Assembly: GCF_904063065.1 (NCBI RefSeq)
Contig: NZ_CAJFCL010000001.1
Coordinates: forward strand, 1 to 64,000
Source: Pseudomonas paraversuta
GTDB taxonomy: Bacteria > Pseudomonadota > Gammaproteobacteria > Pseudomonadales > Pseudomonadaceae
Direction: 5' to 3'
DNA: 64,000 nucleotides
Below the pieces are notes generated by a model. The model made no database searches and was not told where the DNA came from. It was given only the letters and a program-made list of their open reading frames with translations. Within the stretch, counting starts at the first letter, position 1; each line of letters starts with the position of its first letter. Of the stretch, positions 1-9,282 are shown one piece after another. The position numbers and the translations under genes are program-made.

Positions 1-66
1 GATGCTGATAATCTTGTTGACTATCAGTCTGACTCCACAAGCACCCACACGAATTGCTTGATTCAG

Positions 67-80
67 TTGTTAAAGAGCGG
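67..80 (-). promoter_or_regulatory. rRNA operon boxA (antitermination site) in leader
   Basis: Read on the minus strand this is CCGCTCTTTAACAA, the bacterial rRNA boxA element bound by NusB/NusE to make rRNA transcription termination-resistant. The bases to its left (1-66, minus strand) resemble the Pseudomonas 16S leader as I remember it. The 16S gene itself would start beyond position 1, so only the promoter/leader part of the operon is in the window. Confidence 0.8.
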
Positions 81-111
81 TTGGTTAAGCTTTCGCTCAA
101 CCGAGGCGCGC

Positions 112-139
112 ATTCTACAGCAGCCTCAGTTGCTGTCAA
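112..139 (-). promoter_or_regulatory. rRNA promoter, leader-proximal
   Basis: Minus strand TTGACA (134-139), 16-base spacer, TAGAAT (112-117), followed by a GC-rich discriminator, the typical layout of stringently controlled rRNA promoters. It has the same architecture as the two promoters further upstream at 221-248 and 355-382. Confidence 0.75.
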
Positions 140-220
140 GCGGTTATTTTCAGATGTTTTCAAAGTTTCCTTTGTAACATCAACCACTTGCGCTTTCGAT
201 CTCTCGTTAGCGGGAGGCGA

Positions 221-248
221 ATTCTACAGCGTTACACGCTGCTGTCAA
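221..248 (-). promoter_or_regulatory. rRNA promoter, middle
   Basis: Minus strand TTGACA (243-248), 16-base spacer, TAGAAT (221-226), then a GC-rich discriminator. It is nearly identical in element sequence and spacing to the proximal promoter 109 bases downstream. Confidence 0.75.
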
Positions 249-354
249 CACCTCATTTCCTGCTTCGATGACTTGAAGCTGACACTGCCGAAGAATCATC
301 CAACTCATTGAAACTCAAGGAGTTTTCCGTTTCGACTGCGCCGGAAGTGGGCGA

Positions 355-382
355 ATTATAGGCCGTTGGAATTCTGAGTCAA
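355..382 (-). promoter_or_regulatory. rRNA promoter, distal
   Basis: Minus strand TTGACT (377-382), 16-base spacer, TATAAT (355-360), then TCGCCC. It is the outermost of three tandem promoters. Apart from these elements I see nothing coding in 1-517. Confidence 0.7.
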
Positions 383-517
383 GCATTCGTTGCGACTATT
401 AAACAAAGCACCTTAATAGACAATGAAAAGTCCTGATTTGCGCACTATATTGCACATCAGGCCTTATTTAAGCATGATGCGCTGCTTCTGACACCTATAG
501 CCCGGGCCCAACACGTA

Positions 518-1329
518 ATGACCAAGCTCACCCAAAGCCTTGCATCGACACTATTCCCCGTCGGCTTGCTGCTTATTGCCATGGCCTCGATACAATCGGG
601 TGCTTCGCTGGCTAAAAGCATGTTCCCCATAATAGGCGCCCAAGGCACTACAACCCTGCGATTGCTGTTCGCCAGCATTATCATGCTGTTGATCCTGCGA
701 CCCTGGAGAGCCAAGCTCACCGCCAGATCCTTAAAAACCGTGATCGTTTACGGGATAGCGCTGGGGGGCATGAACTTCCTCTTCTATATGTCACTGCGTA
801 CGGTTCCACTGGGGATTGCTGTGGCGCTCGAGTTCACAGGACCACTGGCTGTCGCTATTTATTCCTCGCGCAGGCCCATCGACTTTGCCTGGATTGGTCT
901 GGCGATCATCGGACTTCTACTGCTTATCCCCACCGGCGAAAGCACTCAGGGCCTCGACCCTGTCGGCACTGGCTATGCACTGGGCGCCGGAGTCTGCTGG
1001 GCGCTGTACATTCTATACGGGCAAAAGGCCGGCGCTGACAACGGCGTGCAAACAGCAGCTTTAGGCGTAATGATCGCGGCGCTGTTCATTGCCCCCATCG
1101 GGATTGTCCATGCCGGTGCCGCCTTGCTGACCCCAAGCTTGATCCCCATCGCCATTGGCGTCGCAATATTGTCCACCGCCCTCCCCTACACTCTTGAGAT
1201 GATTGCTTTGACACGAATGAGGTCCTGTCCTTTAGCCAATGGATGGCAATCTCTTGCATTATCATGGCTTCGGTCGGAGCCACCTTGACGATGCGCAACC
1301 ACTCGAAACCGGTATTGACTGACAATTAG
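518..1329 (+). pseudogene. RhtA-like EamA/DMT exporter, broken by internal deletion
   Basis: The first ~233 codons encode a normal EamA-type inner-membrane amino-acid/metabolite exporter like RhtA, with many hydrophobic segments and the family stretch LPYTLEMIALTRM. At about 1217-1221 the reading frame breaks. The original frame continues into unrelated residues and stops at 1288. The other frame picks up EVLSFSQWMAIS...ASVGATLTMR and stops at 1329, which is the expected RhtA C-terminus. About 25 residues normally between these parts (the TRTFGTLMSxEPA region) are absent, so a deletion of roughly 70-80 bases, not a multiple of three, removed part of the last membrane hairpins. The truncated product is probably non-functional, though a sequencing or assembly fault cannot be excluded. 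Confidence 0.75.
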
Positions 1330-1490
1330 CCGTCTATTTGACAGAAGTCTGGTAATTGACTCTCATTTAAGGGATGTTTGTTCGTTATGAATGTTGCTTG
1401 GCGCGGATAAGGACTTCCTCAAACGCCAACGATAGAGGATTGATCCACACCCGCTCTCCGTGAACCCGACGCAAACGCTTAAGGACAGGA

Positions 1491-1772
1491 ATGAAACGAA
1501 TTTTGGCCGTTTTAGCCGTGCTTGCTGTTGCCGGCTGCGCCGCAACCTCCCAGCCAGCTGTAAAACATGGCAAACGAGGCCTGCATATCAACTGCTCCGG
1601 CTTATCCTCTTCGTGGGACAAGTGCTACGCCCAAGCCGTCAAATCTTGCGGGGACAAGGGCTACAGAGTGATTGCCAAATCTGGAGATACCGCACAGGAG
1701 CCAGGGGATTATCCTTTCGGCTTGAATCCTGCCGGATACACCAGCCGAAGCATGATTGTGCTCTGCAAGTGA
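1491..1772 (+). CDS. small predicted lipoprotein
   Basis: A 93-residue protein with an N-terminal basic-hydrophobic signal and lipobox AVAGC (lipidation Cys16), so a membrane-anchored periplasmic or outer-membrane lipoprotein. The mature part has four further cysteines, which could form disulfides. A purine-rich AAGGACAGGA sits directly before the ATG. I do not recognise a function. It converges on the aminopeptidase gene, with 56 bases between the stops. Confidence 0.75.
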   Translation: MKRILAVLAVLAVAGCAATSQPAVKHGKRGLHINCSGLSSSWDKCYAQAVKSCGDKGYRVIAKSGDTAQEPGDYPFGLNPAGYTSRSMIVLCK

Positions 1773-1828
1773 CAGCCTTGAACATTCTGAAGCGCAGCTG
1801 AGCAAGCTGGCCGCGCTTCAGAACTGCC

Positions 1829-3649
1829 TCAGGCAACTTTCGAAAGAGGCACCGTTCGCGCCAGCAGCCACTCCAGCGCAGCCCCTTCAAGCAGCGGGCT
1901 CAAGCGTTCACGCACCTGTGCATGATAAGCATCGAACCACTCCAGCTCTTCACGGGTGAGCAGGCCGGGTTCCAGGCAACGGCTATCGATCGGACACAGG
2001 GTCAATGTTTCAAACTTGAGAAACGAACCGAACTCCGAGGCGCCCGCCTCGCGATTCAATACCAGGTTTTCAATGCGCACACCCCAGCGCCCCGGACGAT
2101 ATGTCCCGGGTTCAATGGAGGTAATCATTCCCGGCTGCATTGCTGTATGGGGTGCCGGCGCGGCCTGATAGGCAATGACCTGAGGCCCCTCATGCACATT
2201 CAGGAAGTAACCCACGCCATGCCCGGTTCCGTGCCCGTAATCCACGCTTTCAGCCCAAATCGGAGCTCTGGCAATCGAGTCCAGCAAGGGCGACAAGATA
2301 CCTTTTGGAAACTGGGCCCTGGACAAGGCAATCACGCCTTTAAGGACACGGGTGCAATCGCGCTTTTGCTCCGCGCTCAAGGTGCCAATCGGTACCATCC
2401 GGGTAATGTCAGTGGTTCCGCCCAGGTATTGACCGCCAGAGTCTATTAACAGCAGGCCATCCCCTTCAATCACGGCATGTTCTTGCTCAGTCGCGTGATA
2501 GTGCGGCATTGCGCCATTGGCATTAAAGGCAGCGATAGTGTTGAAGCTCAGCGACACGTACCCCGGGCGACGCGCACGGGCAGCGGTCAACTGCTCATCA
2601 ATGGTCAATTCAGTGATGCGTTCACGCCCCAGAGCAGTTTCCAGCCAGGCAAAAAATTCACAAAGAGCAGCACCATCCTGTTCCATGGCCTGACGGATAT
2701 GAAACGCGTCATCCAGACTCTTCTGCGACTTGGCCAGGGTAGTCGGGTTCAGCCCTTCCACCAGCGTCACGTCAGGGTGCAGATGGCTGAGCAAGCCGCA
2801 GGTCACCCGCGCCGGATCCACCAGTAACCGGGTCGATGCTGACAATGCTGCCAGCGCGTCATTGATTTCAACGTACTCGCGCAACTCAATACCATCACGC
2901 CCAAGTGTCTCTTGCAGAGCGGGACTGACCTTGTTCAGGTCCACAAACAAGGTGGCTTGCGCCGAGTCGATCAATGCAAACGAAACAAATACCGGGTTGA
3001 AAGAAACATCCGAGCCACGCAGGTTAAACAACCATGCAATGTCATCGAGGGTTGCTATGAAATGCGCATCGGCCTTGCGCTGCACCAGTGAGTTACGCAA
3101 CTGTGCCAGTTTGTCCACGCGACTGACTGTTGCTTGTGGCGGTAGATGCTCATACACCGCCTGGACCGGCAGCGCAGGACGATCCTCCCAGACCAGCCCC
3201 AGCAGATCGATATCTGTGCGTAAAACGGCACCGCGCTCTTTGAGTTTGCTTTCCAGTGTTCGTGCAGAGGCCAGTGCCAGCACCGCCCCATCAACCGCTA
3301 CCACAGCACCTTCAGGTGCCTGTTCGGCCAGCCACTCCAGTGGCCCCGGTTGACCTGGCATCAGCTTGACCAGTTCGATGGTACTACCGGCAAGCTCTTT
3401 GGCTGCCTGCTCCCAGTAACGGCTGTCAGCCCAAAGACCGGCAAAGGTCGGGGTCACAATCAAAGTGCCGACTGAACCGTGAAAACCCGACAACCATTGC
3501 CGGCCCTGCCAATAGGCGGGCAAGTATTCTGAAAGATGGGGGTCGGCCGAGGGTACCAACAGTGCCTGTATTCCGTTCTGGCTCATCAAGGCTCTGGCGC
3601 GCGCCAAACGCTGCACTACCAATCCCGGATTCAACGACTGAGTACTCAT
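1829..3649 (-). CDS. aminopeptidase P family (Xaa-Pro) metallopeptidase, M24B
   Basis: A 606-residue cytosolic M24 peptidase that should release N-terminal residues preceding proline. The N-terminal half has two creatinase-N type domains (VPSADPHLSEYLP near residue 35; LWADSRYWEQA near 75). The C-terminal third is the pita-bread catalytic domain with expected metal-ligand motifs: LIDSGGQYLGGTTDITR, GHGTGHGVG, and SIEPGTY followed by RIENL. The length matches the long (~600 aa) eukaryote-like XPNPEP form rather than the ~440 aa E. coli PepP. A strong AGGAGG precedes the ATG. It is transcribed with, but downstream of, the desulfurase-like gene (55-base gap). Confidence 0.9.
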   Translation of the reverse strand: MSTQSLNPGLVVQRLARARALMSQNGIQALLVPSADPHLSEYLPAYWQGRQWLSGFHGSVGTLIVTPTFAGLWADSRYWEQAAKELAGSTIELVKLMPGQPGPLEWLAEQAPEGAVVAVDGAVLALASARTLESKLKERGAVLRTDIDLLGLVWEDRPALPVQAVYEHLPPQATVSRVDKLAQLRNSLVQRKADAHFIATLDDIAWLFNLRGSDVSFNPVFVSFALIDSAQATLFVDLNKVSPALQETLGRDGIELREYVEINDALAALSASTRLLVDPARVTCGLLSHLHPDVTLVEGLNPTTLAKSQKSLDDAFHIRQAMEQDGAALCEFFAWLETALGRERITELTIDEQLTAARARRPGYVSLSFNTIAAFNANGAMPHYHATEQEHAVIEGDGLLLIDSGGQYLGGTTDITRMVPIGTLSAEQKRDCTRVLKGVIALSRAQFPKGILSPLLDSIARAPIWAESVDYGHGTGHGVGYFLNVHEGPQVIAYQAAPAPHTAMQPGMITSIEPGTYRPGRWGVRIENLVLNREAGASEFGSFLKFETLTLCPIDSRCLEPGLLTREELEWFDAYHAQVRERLSPLLEGAALEWLLARTVPLSKVA

Positions 3650-3704
3650 TCCGCCTCCTGCTAGTCACTACTAATATTATTCCCTCCGGATAATGAATCA
3701 GCGG

Positions 3705-4874
3705 CTAAGACTGGGCAACCGCCCAGAAAGGTGCAGGCGCGGTAACGGCTGCTTTAATCGCATTTACTGCGACATCAATATCCTGCTCGCGGGTAAAGCG
3801 CCCGAGACTCAATCGAATGGTTCGACCGGCTTTTTCAGCATCATGGCCCAACGCGAGCAACACATGGGACGGGGTTTTACTGGCCGAGTTACATGCCGAA
3901 GTAGCCGAATACGCCAGCACAGCGCTCAATGCCGAACTGTTGAAATGCCCTTCGCTGAAGGTCAGGCTCAAGGTATGGGGAATTCGTTGCGTTGGACAGC
4001 CATTGCATTGCACCCCCGGCACATCGGCCAACTGCTCCAGCAACCGCTGACGCAGAGCGCCCATATGCGCCAGCTCCTGGGCAAATGATTCGCTGGCCAG
4101 GGCAAAAGCAGCCCCCATGCCGGCTATCTGGTGAGTGGCCAGGGTTCCGGAGCGCAGCCCCGACTCATGACCGCCACCATGGATCTGGGCCTGCAAACGA
4201 TCCTGTGCCCGTGGCCCCACATACAGGGCGCCAATCCCCTTGGGCCCGTAAACCTTGTGCCCCGAAAACGACATCAGATCCACGGCCCAGGCCTCCAGGT
4301 CGATGGCTACCTTGCCAGCGCCCTGGGCGGCATCAACATGAAACAACGCACCGTGTTCGCGAACCCGTAAACCAATACCCGGGATGTCATTCACTGTCCC
4401 GAGCTCATTGTTCACCAGCATCAGCGACACCAGCAGAGTGTCCTCTCGCAACGCATCGCTGACTTGCTGCGCGCTCACAAGCCCATGGCTGTCGGGCGCC
4501 AGATACGTCACATCAAATCCTGACTCTTCGAGGAACCGGGCCGTGTCCAGCACCGCCTTGTGTTCAATCTGACTGGTGATGATGTGCCCGCGCGCCTTGC
4601 CGCTGGCCAGTGCAACACCCTTCAACGCAAGGTTATTGGACTCGGTAGCACCCGAGGTCCAGATAATGTGCTCGGCCCTGGCATTGATCAGCTGTGCAAC
4701 CTGTTCGCGAGCCAGCTCCACCGAGCCTCGGGCCTGCTGACCGAAAACATGTGAGCCCGAGGCCGGGTTGCCAAAGTTTCCTTCAAAGCCAAGACAATCG
4801 ACCATCACCTGAATGACACGAGCGTCCACGGGCGTGGTGGCAGCGTAATCGAAATAAAGAGGTCTTTTGTTCAT
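3705..4874 (-). CDS. class V aminotransferase, cysteine desulfurase (NifS/IscS)-like
   Basis: A 389-residue PLP enzyme of the NifS/IscS fold that would take sulfur from L-cysteine and give alanine. It begins with the diagnostic YFDYAATTPVD, has SGATESNNLAL, and the PLP-lysine motif SFSGHKVYGPKG. A cysteine in the active-site loop (SATSACNSASKTPS) matches the persulfide-forming residue. No iscU/iscA/hscAB genes flank it, so it is probably not the housekeeping Fe-S assembly IscS but a stand-alone paralogue. Its physiological sulfur acceptor cannot be told from context. Confidence 0.85.
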   Translation of the reverse strand: MNKRPLYFDYAATTPVDARVIQVMVDCLGFEGNFGNPASGSHVFGQQARGSVELAREQVAQLINARAEHIIWTSGATESNNLALKGVALASGKARGHIITSQIEHKAVLDTARFLEESGFDVTYLAPDSHGLVSAQQVSDALREDTLLVSLMLVNNELGTVNDIPGIGLRVREHGALFHVDAAQGAGKVAIDLEAWAVDLMSFSGHKVYGPKGIGALYVGPRAQDRLQAQIHGGGHESGLRSGTLATHQIAGMGAAFALASESFAQELAHMGALRQRLLEQLADVPGVQCNGCPTQRIPHTLSLTFSEGHFNSSALSAVLAYSATSACNSASKTPSHVLLALGHDAEKAGRTIRLSLGRFTREQDIDVAVNAIKAAVTAPAPFWAVAQS

Positions 4875-5208
4875 TGTGCAAACCTACTGAGCGTTCCGGA
4901 ATCAGGCAGTGCTTGATATCAGAAGAGTGAAGCCACCTTGAAAACGTGGCCATTAGAAATACCCGATTAACCTGGGTGACAAAAGAAGCCGCTTCAACAA
5001 ATGTCGTAGGAGCCTTCCAAAATTCACGAGATCAGAAAACCATAGCTCTATAAAGCGCTAAAAGTACCTGCCTGTGCAAGTCTGATATGCCATAAGGATA
5101 TATAAATATGGAATTACGTTAGTTTACGGAATAACAAAAGCTCTTTATAAAGCAGCCTTCGGCTTTCCTTTTGTGGGTATAGCCCTCCCCCGATAAAAGG
5201 AGCTGTAC
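4875..5208. other. gene-free region upstream of sfnR
   Basis: A 334-base AT-rich divergent promoter region. It contains nested inverted repeats ahead of sfnR (CAAAAG at about 5136 pairing with CTTTTG at about 5168; inner AAAGC/GCTTT), which could fold in the sfnR mRNA leader, and a good AAGGAG 7 bases before the sfnR ATG. In relatives sfnR expression answers to sulfate limitation through CysB; I cannot point to a convincing CysB site here. Confidence 0.5.
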
Positions 5209-6288
5209 ATGCAGCTTTTGACACTGCCTGCCACTCCGGCACTCGCGACCTCCATACGGGCCACAGCCCAGGTTTTTGCAGACCCTGCCTCCAAGGCGTT
5301 GCTCGCGCATTTGCAACAAATAGCGCCCAGTGATGCCAGTGTCTTGATCATCGGAGAAACCGGCACCGGCAAAGAGATTGTCGCCCGCCATATTCACCAG
5401 CTCAGCCACCGCCATCAACAACCTTTTGTGGCGGTAAACTGCGGAGCTTTCTCCGAATCACTGGTCGAAGCCGAGCTGTTCGGCCATGAGAAAGGGGCAT
5501 TCACCGGTGCACTCGGGGCTAAGGCCGGCTGGTTTGAAGAGGCTGACGGCGGCACGTTGTTTCTGGACGAAATCGGCGATTTACCATTGCCCATTCAAGT
5601 GAAACTGTTACGTGTGCTGCAAGAGCAAGAGGTGGTGCGGCTTGGGTCGCGCAAAAGCACGCCGATCAATGTTCGCGTGCTGGCGGCAACCAATGTGAAT
5701 CTGGAGCAGGCTATCGATGCCGGTCACTTTCGCGAAGATCTGTATTACCGGCTGAACGTGGTCAGCCTTGTTCTTCAGCCCTTGCGCGAGCGTCAGGGCG
5801 ACATCCTGCCGCTGGCAAGGCATTTCCTTCAAACCTACCGGCAACGACTGCAACACGGCCCTACAGCATTAAGTACATGCGCTGAACAGGTGCTTATGGA
5901 TCACCCCTGGCAGGGCAATATTCGCGAGCTTGAAAACGTCGTGCACCACAGCTTGCTCCTGTGCAGCAATCAGACCATCACCGCCCGGGACTTGCGCCTG
6001 TCGCAGTCACGCAGCAAACGCCTGGAGCCTGCTGCGCCACAACCATCCACCACCACTGACCACTTGTTACAGCGTGCATTTCAAAAGCTGTTCGAAGAAG
6101 AACCTGGCGCCCTGCACGAAACCGTAGAGGACAGCCTGTTGCGCGCGGCTTACGAGTTCTGCCATCACAACCAGGTACATACTGCCAAACTGCTGGGCTT
6201 GAGCCGCAATGTCACCCGTACTCGTCTGATCAAACTCGGGGCTCTGGCCGTAAACACACGAAGACTTGATGCGCAAACGGCGTTGTGA
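5209..6288 (+). CDS. sfnR: sigma-54-dependent activator SfnR-like
   Basis: A 359-residue enhancer-binding protein for sigma-54 RNA polymerase, probably SfnR, the activator of dimethyl sulfone use. It lacks an N-terminal sensor domain and begins almost directly with the AAA+ domain: Walker A GETGTGKE (near residue 50), the sigma-54 contact motif GAFTGA (near 100), and Walker [12 protein letters not shown] (near 118). A Fis-type helix-turn-helix lies at the C-terminus ([16 protein letters not shown]). Lack of a sensor domain implies control by its own expression level. It converges on sfnG, whose promoter has a sigma-54 signature, which supports the assignment. Confidence 0.8.
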   Translation: MQLLTLPATPALATSIRATAQVFADPASKALLAHLQQIAPSDASVLIIGETGTGKEIVARHIHQLSHRHQQPFVAVNCGAFSESLVEAELFGHEKGAFTGALGAKAGWFEEADGGTLFLDEIGDLPLPIQVKLLRVLQEQEVVRLGSRKSTPINVRVLAATNVNLEQAIDAGHFREDLYYRLNVVSLVLQPLRERQGDILPLARHFLQTYRQRLQHGPTALSTCAEQVLMDHPWQGNIRELENVVHHSLLLCSNQTITARDLRLSQSRSKRLEPAAPQPSTTTDHLLQRAFQKLFEEEPGALHETVEDSLLRAAYEFCHHNQVHTAKLLGLSRNVTRTRLIKLGALAVNTRRLDAQTAL

Positions 6289-6307
6289 GTGAACACCTCG
6301 GCAGCAA

Positions 6308-6330
6308 CCCGGCATTGCTGCCGGGCTTTC
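6308..6330 (+). terminator. intrinsic terminator between convergent sfnR and sfnG
   Basis: CCCGGCA/TGCCGGG stem (6308-6314 with 6319-6325), four-base loop, then CTTTCC. It lies 20 bases after the sfnR stop and immediately before the sfnG stop on the other strand. Confidence 0.6.
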
Positions 6331-6332
6331 CC

Positions 6333-7427
6333 TCAAGCCGGGGTTAATTCCTCGAGCCGGCGCGCTTCCAGCTCTCTTACCAGAGGCAGCACCCGACGTC
6401 CGAAATACTCCACCTCTTCCTGAAAATGCAGAAACCCCGCCAGCACCAGATCCACGCCCAAGGCCTTGAGCGCCACGATCCGCTGTGCGATCTGCAGCGG
6501 CGTACCAATCAAATTGGTTTTAAAACCATCGTTGTACTGCACCAGATCCTCAAAGGTTGACTTGGCCCAGTTACCTTCCCCCTCAACTGAAGACTTGCCC
6601 GCTTGTTTCGCTGCGTCACCAAAGGCATGAACCGCCTCAACGTCGGCATTTTCGATGATTTCCTGCAACACCGCCCGCGCCTCTTGCTCCGTGTCACGGG
6701 CAATGACAAAAGCATTCACCCCGACCTTCACCGAGCGCTGGTTGGCAGCCGCCTTGACACGAATGTCGTCGATCTGTGCCTTGATCCCTTCCGGGGTGTT
6801 GCCATTGGTGAAGTACCAGTCCGATACGCTGGCTGCCATATCCCGCGCAGCACGCGAACTGCCACCCTGAAATATTTCCGGATGCGGCAAACCCAGCGGC
6901 TTGGGCTTGAGGGTGTAATTGTTGACCCGGTAGAAGTCCCCTTTAAAGGTGAAGTTATCCTGGGTCCAGATCCCCTTGAGGACACGAATGAACTCCTCCG
7001 AGCGGCGGTAGCGCTCGTCATGCTCCAGCCAGTGCTCACCGATGGCATTGAATTCACCCTTGAACCAGCCACTGACAATATTGACCGCAATCCGGCCCTC
7101 CGTCAGCTGATCAATGGTGGCCAGTTGCTTGGCTGCCAGCGCAGGCTTCCAGGGCCCCGGCAGGATCGCAGCGATGACTTTCAAGTGAGTGGTAGCAGCC
7201 AATAGCGCGTGGCTGAACGCTACCGACTCGTGCTGAAATTCTGCGCCGTAACCCGCAGTGAAACGGATCTGGGTCAGGGCATATTCAAAACCTGCCGCCT
7301 CCGCCAGGCGCGCCAGCTTGCGGTTGTAATCGATCCCCCAATCGGTACGTTGCTCAATCTTGCTGACCACCAGACCACCGCTGACGTTAGGCACCCAGTA
7401 GGCAAATTTTATGGCTTGCTGACTCAT
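6333..7427 (-). CDS. sfnG: FMNH2-dependent dimethyl sulfone monooxygenase SfnG
   Basis: A 364-residue flavin-dependent luciferase-like monooxygenase that oxidises dimethyl sulfone to methanesulfinate, feeding sulfur assimilation during sulfate starvation. The N-terminus (MSQQAIKFAYWVPNVSGG) and stretches such as GGSSRAARDMA and NDGFKTNLIGTP match SfnG closely as I remember it from P. putida. The start at 7427 is preferred because in-frame codons further upstream (7463) would lie at or before the transcription start predicted from the sigma-54 promoter at 7466-7481. It needs a separate NAD(P)H:FMN reductase (SfnF or MsuE), which is not in this window. Confidence 0.9.
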   Translation of the reverse strand: MSQQAIKFAYWVPNVSGGLVVSKIEQRTDWGIDYNRKLARLAEAAGFEYALTQIRFTAGYGAEFQHESVAFSHALLAATTHLKVIAAILPGPWKPALAAKQLATIDQLTEGRIAVNIVSGWFKGEFNAIGEHWLEHDERYRRSEEFIRVLKGIWTQDNFTFKGDFYRVNNYTLKPKPLGLPHPEIFQGGSSRAARDMAASVSDWYFTNGNTPEGIKAQIDDIRVKAAANQRSVKVGVNAFVIARDTEQEARAVLQEIIENADVEAVHAFGDAAKQAGKSSVEGEGNWAKSTFEDLVQYNDGFKTNLIGTPLQIAQRIVALKALGVDLVLAGFLHFQEEVEYFGRRVLPLVRELEARRLEELTPA

Positions 7428-7442
7428 AGGCATGATCTCGGC

Positions 7443-7460
7443 GTTAGGAAATGTCCTAAC
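7443..7460 (-). promoter_or_regulatory. perfect inverted repeat at predicted sfnG transcription start
   Basis: GTTAGGA-AATG-TCCTAAC, two 7-base arms with a 4-base centre. It spans the expected +1 (about 7455) of the sigma-54 promoter and lies just upstream of the sfnG start. It could be a repressor operator or a 5' mRNA hairpin; no binding factor can be named. Confidence 0.5.
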
Positions 7461-7465
7461 CACAG

Positions 7466-7481
7466 AGCAGCATCTATGCCA
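7466..7481 (-). promoter_or_regulatory. sigma-54 (-24/-12) promoter for sfnG
   Basis: Minus strand TGGCATAGATGCTGCT: the -24 GG and -12 GC are exactly 12 bases apart and most consensus bases of TGGCAC-N5-TTGCW are kept. With the adjacent sfnR activator gene this fits known SfnR/sigma-54 control of sfnG. Confidence 0.75.
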
Positions 7482-7675
7482 ACAGGTCTAAACCGCTCTT
7501 ACCGCCACAGGAAACCGGCGCGAGCTGTCTGTCTGGCGCTTATTTGTTGAATGACTGTTGGCCCGACAACACTTTTCGAGCGCAAAAGGTCTATCGCCGC
7601 TGTCGACCGTTATCGGTAAGATGACGCCCTTCCCGCGCTTGTGCGCCGTACGCCCCGCCGAATTAAGTCGATCCC

Positions 7676-8455
7676 ATGCCTTTTGAACTCAGCGTAGATT
7701 TGACCACCCTCGCCATTCTGGCCGCAGTGGCCTTTGTGGCCGGCTTTATCGATGCCATTGCCGGTGGCGGTGGCTTGCTCACCACCCCGGCCTTGCTCAC
7801 TGCCGGCTTGCCCCCGCACCTGGTGCTGGGCACTAACAAACTCAGTTCGACGTTCGGCTCGGCCACTGCCAGCTTTACGTTCTATCGACGCAAACTATTC
7901 CATCCCAGAGAGTGGAAGCTGGCTATTTTCGGGACTTTGGCAGGCGCACTGATCGGTGCCATCGTGGCCCATTACATGCCCGCCGAGTGGCTGAACAAGA
8001 TGCTGCCGGTGATTGTTTTTGGCTGTGGCCTGTATCTGTTGTTCGGTGGCACACCCAAAACCCCGATCGACAACGATGCACCGATCAAAAAGAAATGGCA
8101 GCTGCCACAAGGCCTGGGTCTGGGCTTCTATGACGGCGTTGCCGGCCCCGGAACAGGCGCCTTCTGGACTGTCAGCAGCATGCTGATGTATCCCATCGAC
8201 CTGGTGAAGGCCAGCGGCGTGGCCCGCAGCATGAACTTCGTCAGCAACATTGCGGCGCTGTCGGTATTTGTTTTTTCGGGGCATGTGGACTGGGTGATCG
8301 GCCTGACCATGGGCTTTGCCGTAATGGTCGGTGCTTTCTTTGGCGCCCGCAGCGCGATCAGCGGCGGGGCCAAATTCATTCGCCCGGTGTTTATCACCGT
8401 GGTCCTGGGACTGACCGTACGCCTAGCCTGGCAACACTGGTTCGGCCAGGCCTAA
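7676..8455 (+). CDS. TSUP family (TauE/SafE, YfcA-like) inner-membrane permease
   Basis: A 259-residue integral membrane protein with about eight hydrophobic segments and the TSUP signature [19 protein letters not shown] near the N-terminus, repeated in weaker form after the middle ([14 protein letters not shown]), as expected from the internal duplication of this family. Members export sulfite or organosulfur anions or have unknown substrates. It is divergent from sfnG, but the YfcA-nudC neighbourhood is, as I recall, common in Pseudomonas, so a link to dimethyl sulfone metabolism is only possible. Its 3' end overlaps convergent nudC by 33 bases. Confidence 0.85.
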   Translation: MPFELSVDLTTLAILAAVAFVAGFIDAIAGGGGLLTTPALLTAGLPPHLVLGTNKLSSTFGSATASFTFYRRKLFHPREWKLAIFGTLAGALIGAIVAHYMPAEWLNKMLPVIVFGCGLYLLFGGTPKTPIDNDAPIKKKWQLPQGLGLGFYDGVAGPGTGAFWTVSSMLMYPIDLVKASGVARSMNFVSNIAALSVFVFSGHVDWVIGLTMGFAVMVGAFFGARSAISGGAKFIRPVFITVVLGLTVRLAWQHWFGQA

Positions 8456-9253
8456 GCGCCGCGCCACATACAGGTCGATGAGATAGCGCGCAATCGAGCG
8501 CGATGCTGGCAGCGGCGGCAAATGATGCACATTGAACCACTGTGCATCTTCTATCTCGTCCGCCTGGGGTACGATATCGCCCCCTGCATATTCCGCATGA
8601 AAACCCAGCATCATCGAATGCGGAAATGGCCAGCACTGACTGCCCATGTACTGGATATTCGTAACCTCCAGCTGCACTTCTTCACGCACCTCGCGAATCA
8701 GGCAATCTTCCGCCGACTCCCCCGGCTCGGCGAATCCCGCCAGCGTGCTATATACCCCCGGCACAAAGCGCGGCGAACGCGCCAGCAGCACCTCATCGCC
8801 CCGGGTAATCAATACAATCATGCTCGGCGAAATACGCGGATAACTGCGCAGGTTACAGGGCGCGCAGTACATCGCACGTTCCCCGGGTACCTGCGTCATG
8901 GCCCGCCCGCAACTGCCACAGAAACGATGCTCTGTGGCCCAGGTGCCTATTTGCGCGGCGTAGCCCAGGACCTTGTAAAGGGTGTGATCGCCCTCCAGCA
9001 TAAAAGCCCGCAAGCCCTGCCAGCGGCAGCCTTCAACCTGCGCCGGACGCTCCAGCTCCAGCAGATATACCGGCTCGCCGTCCAGATGCCCGATACCATG
9101 CTCGGCCAGCAGCGGCAGGTCCTGACGCTTGAGCCATTCACGGGGGAACAGCGGGCCATTATCGTCAAGCAGAAATCCGTCGGGGCCGCGCACCACAGCC
9201 AGGCCGCCAGGTAGGTCTGCATCCAGTACTGCCGTGGTCCAACGCGGTGTCAT
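8423..9253 (-). CDS. nudC: NADH pyrophosphatase / NAD-RNA decapping Nudix hydrolase NudC
   Basis: A 276-residue cytosolic Nudix enzyme that hydrolyses NAD(H) to NMN(H) and AMP and removes 5'-NAD caps from RNA. Visible features in order: zinc ribbon CGSCG...CAPC (residues ~112-132), and the Nudix box [12 protein letters not shown]...REVREEVQ (~172-194). The NudC-specific motif follows as SQCWPFPHS, where the usual SQPWPFPxS has Cys for the first Pro. The last 33 bases overlap the TSUP gene on the other strand. Confidence 0.93.
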   Translation of the reverse strand: MTPRWTTAVLDADLPGGLAVVRGPDGFLLDDNGPLFPREWLKRQDLPLLAEHGIGHLDGEPVYLLELERPAQVEGCRWQGLRAFMLEGDHTLYKVLGYAAQIGTWATEHRFCGSCGRAMTQVPGERAMYCAPCNLRSYPRISPSMIVLITRGDEVLLARSPRFVPGVYSTLAGFAEPGESAEDCLIREVREEVQLEVTNIQYMGSQCWPFPHSMMLGFHAEYAGGDIVPQADEIEDAQWFNVHHLPPLPASRSIARYLIDLYVARRLGLAEPVLPG

Positions 9254-9282
9254 GAAACGATCCTTGGTCAGGTTAAAAAGTG

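Noticed and set aside
5119..5421. Minus-strand frame overlapping the sfnR start
   Set aside because: Covers the sfnR Walker A region in antisense and has no supporting signal.
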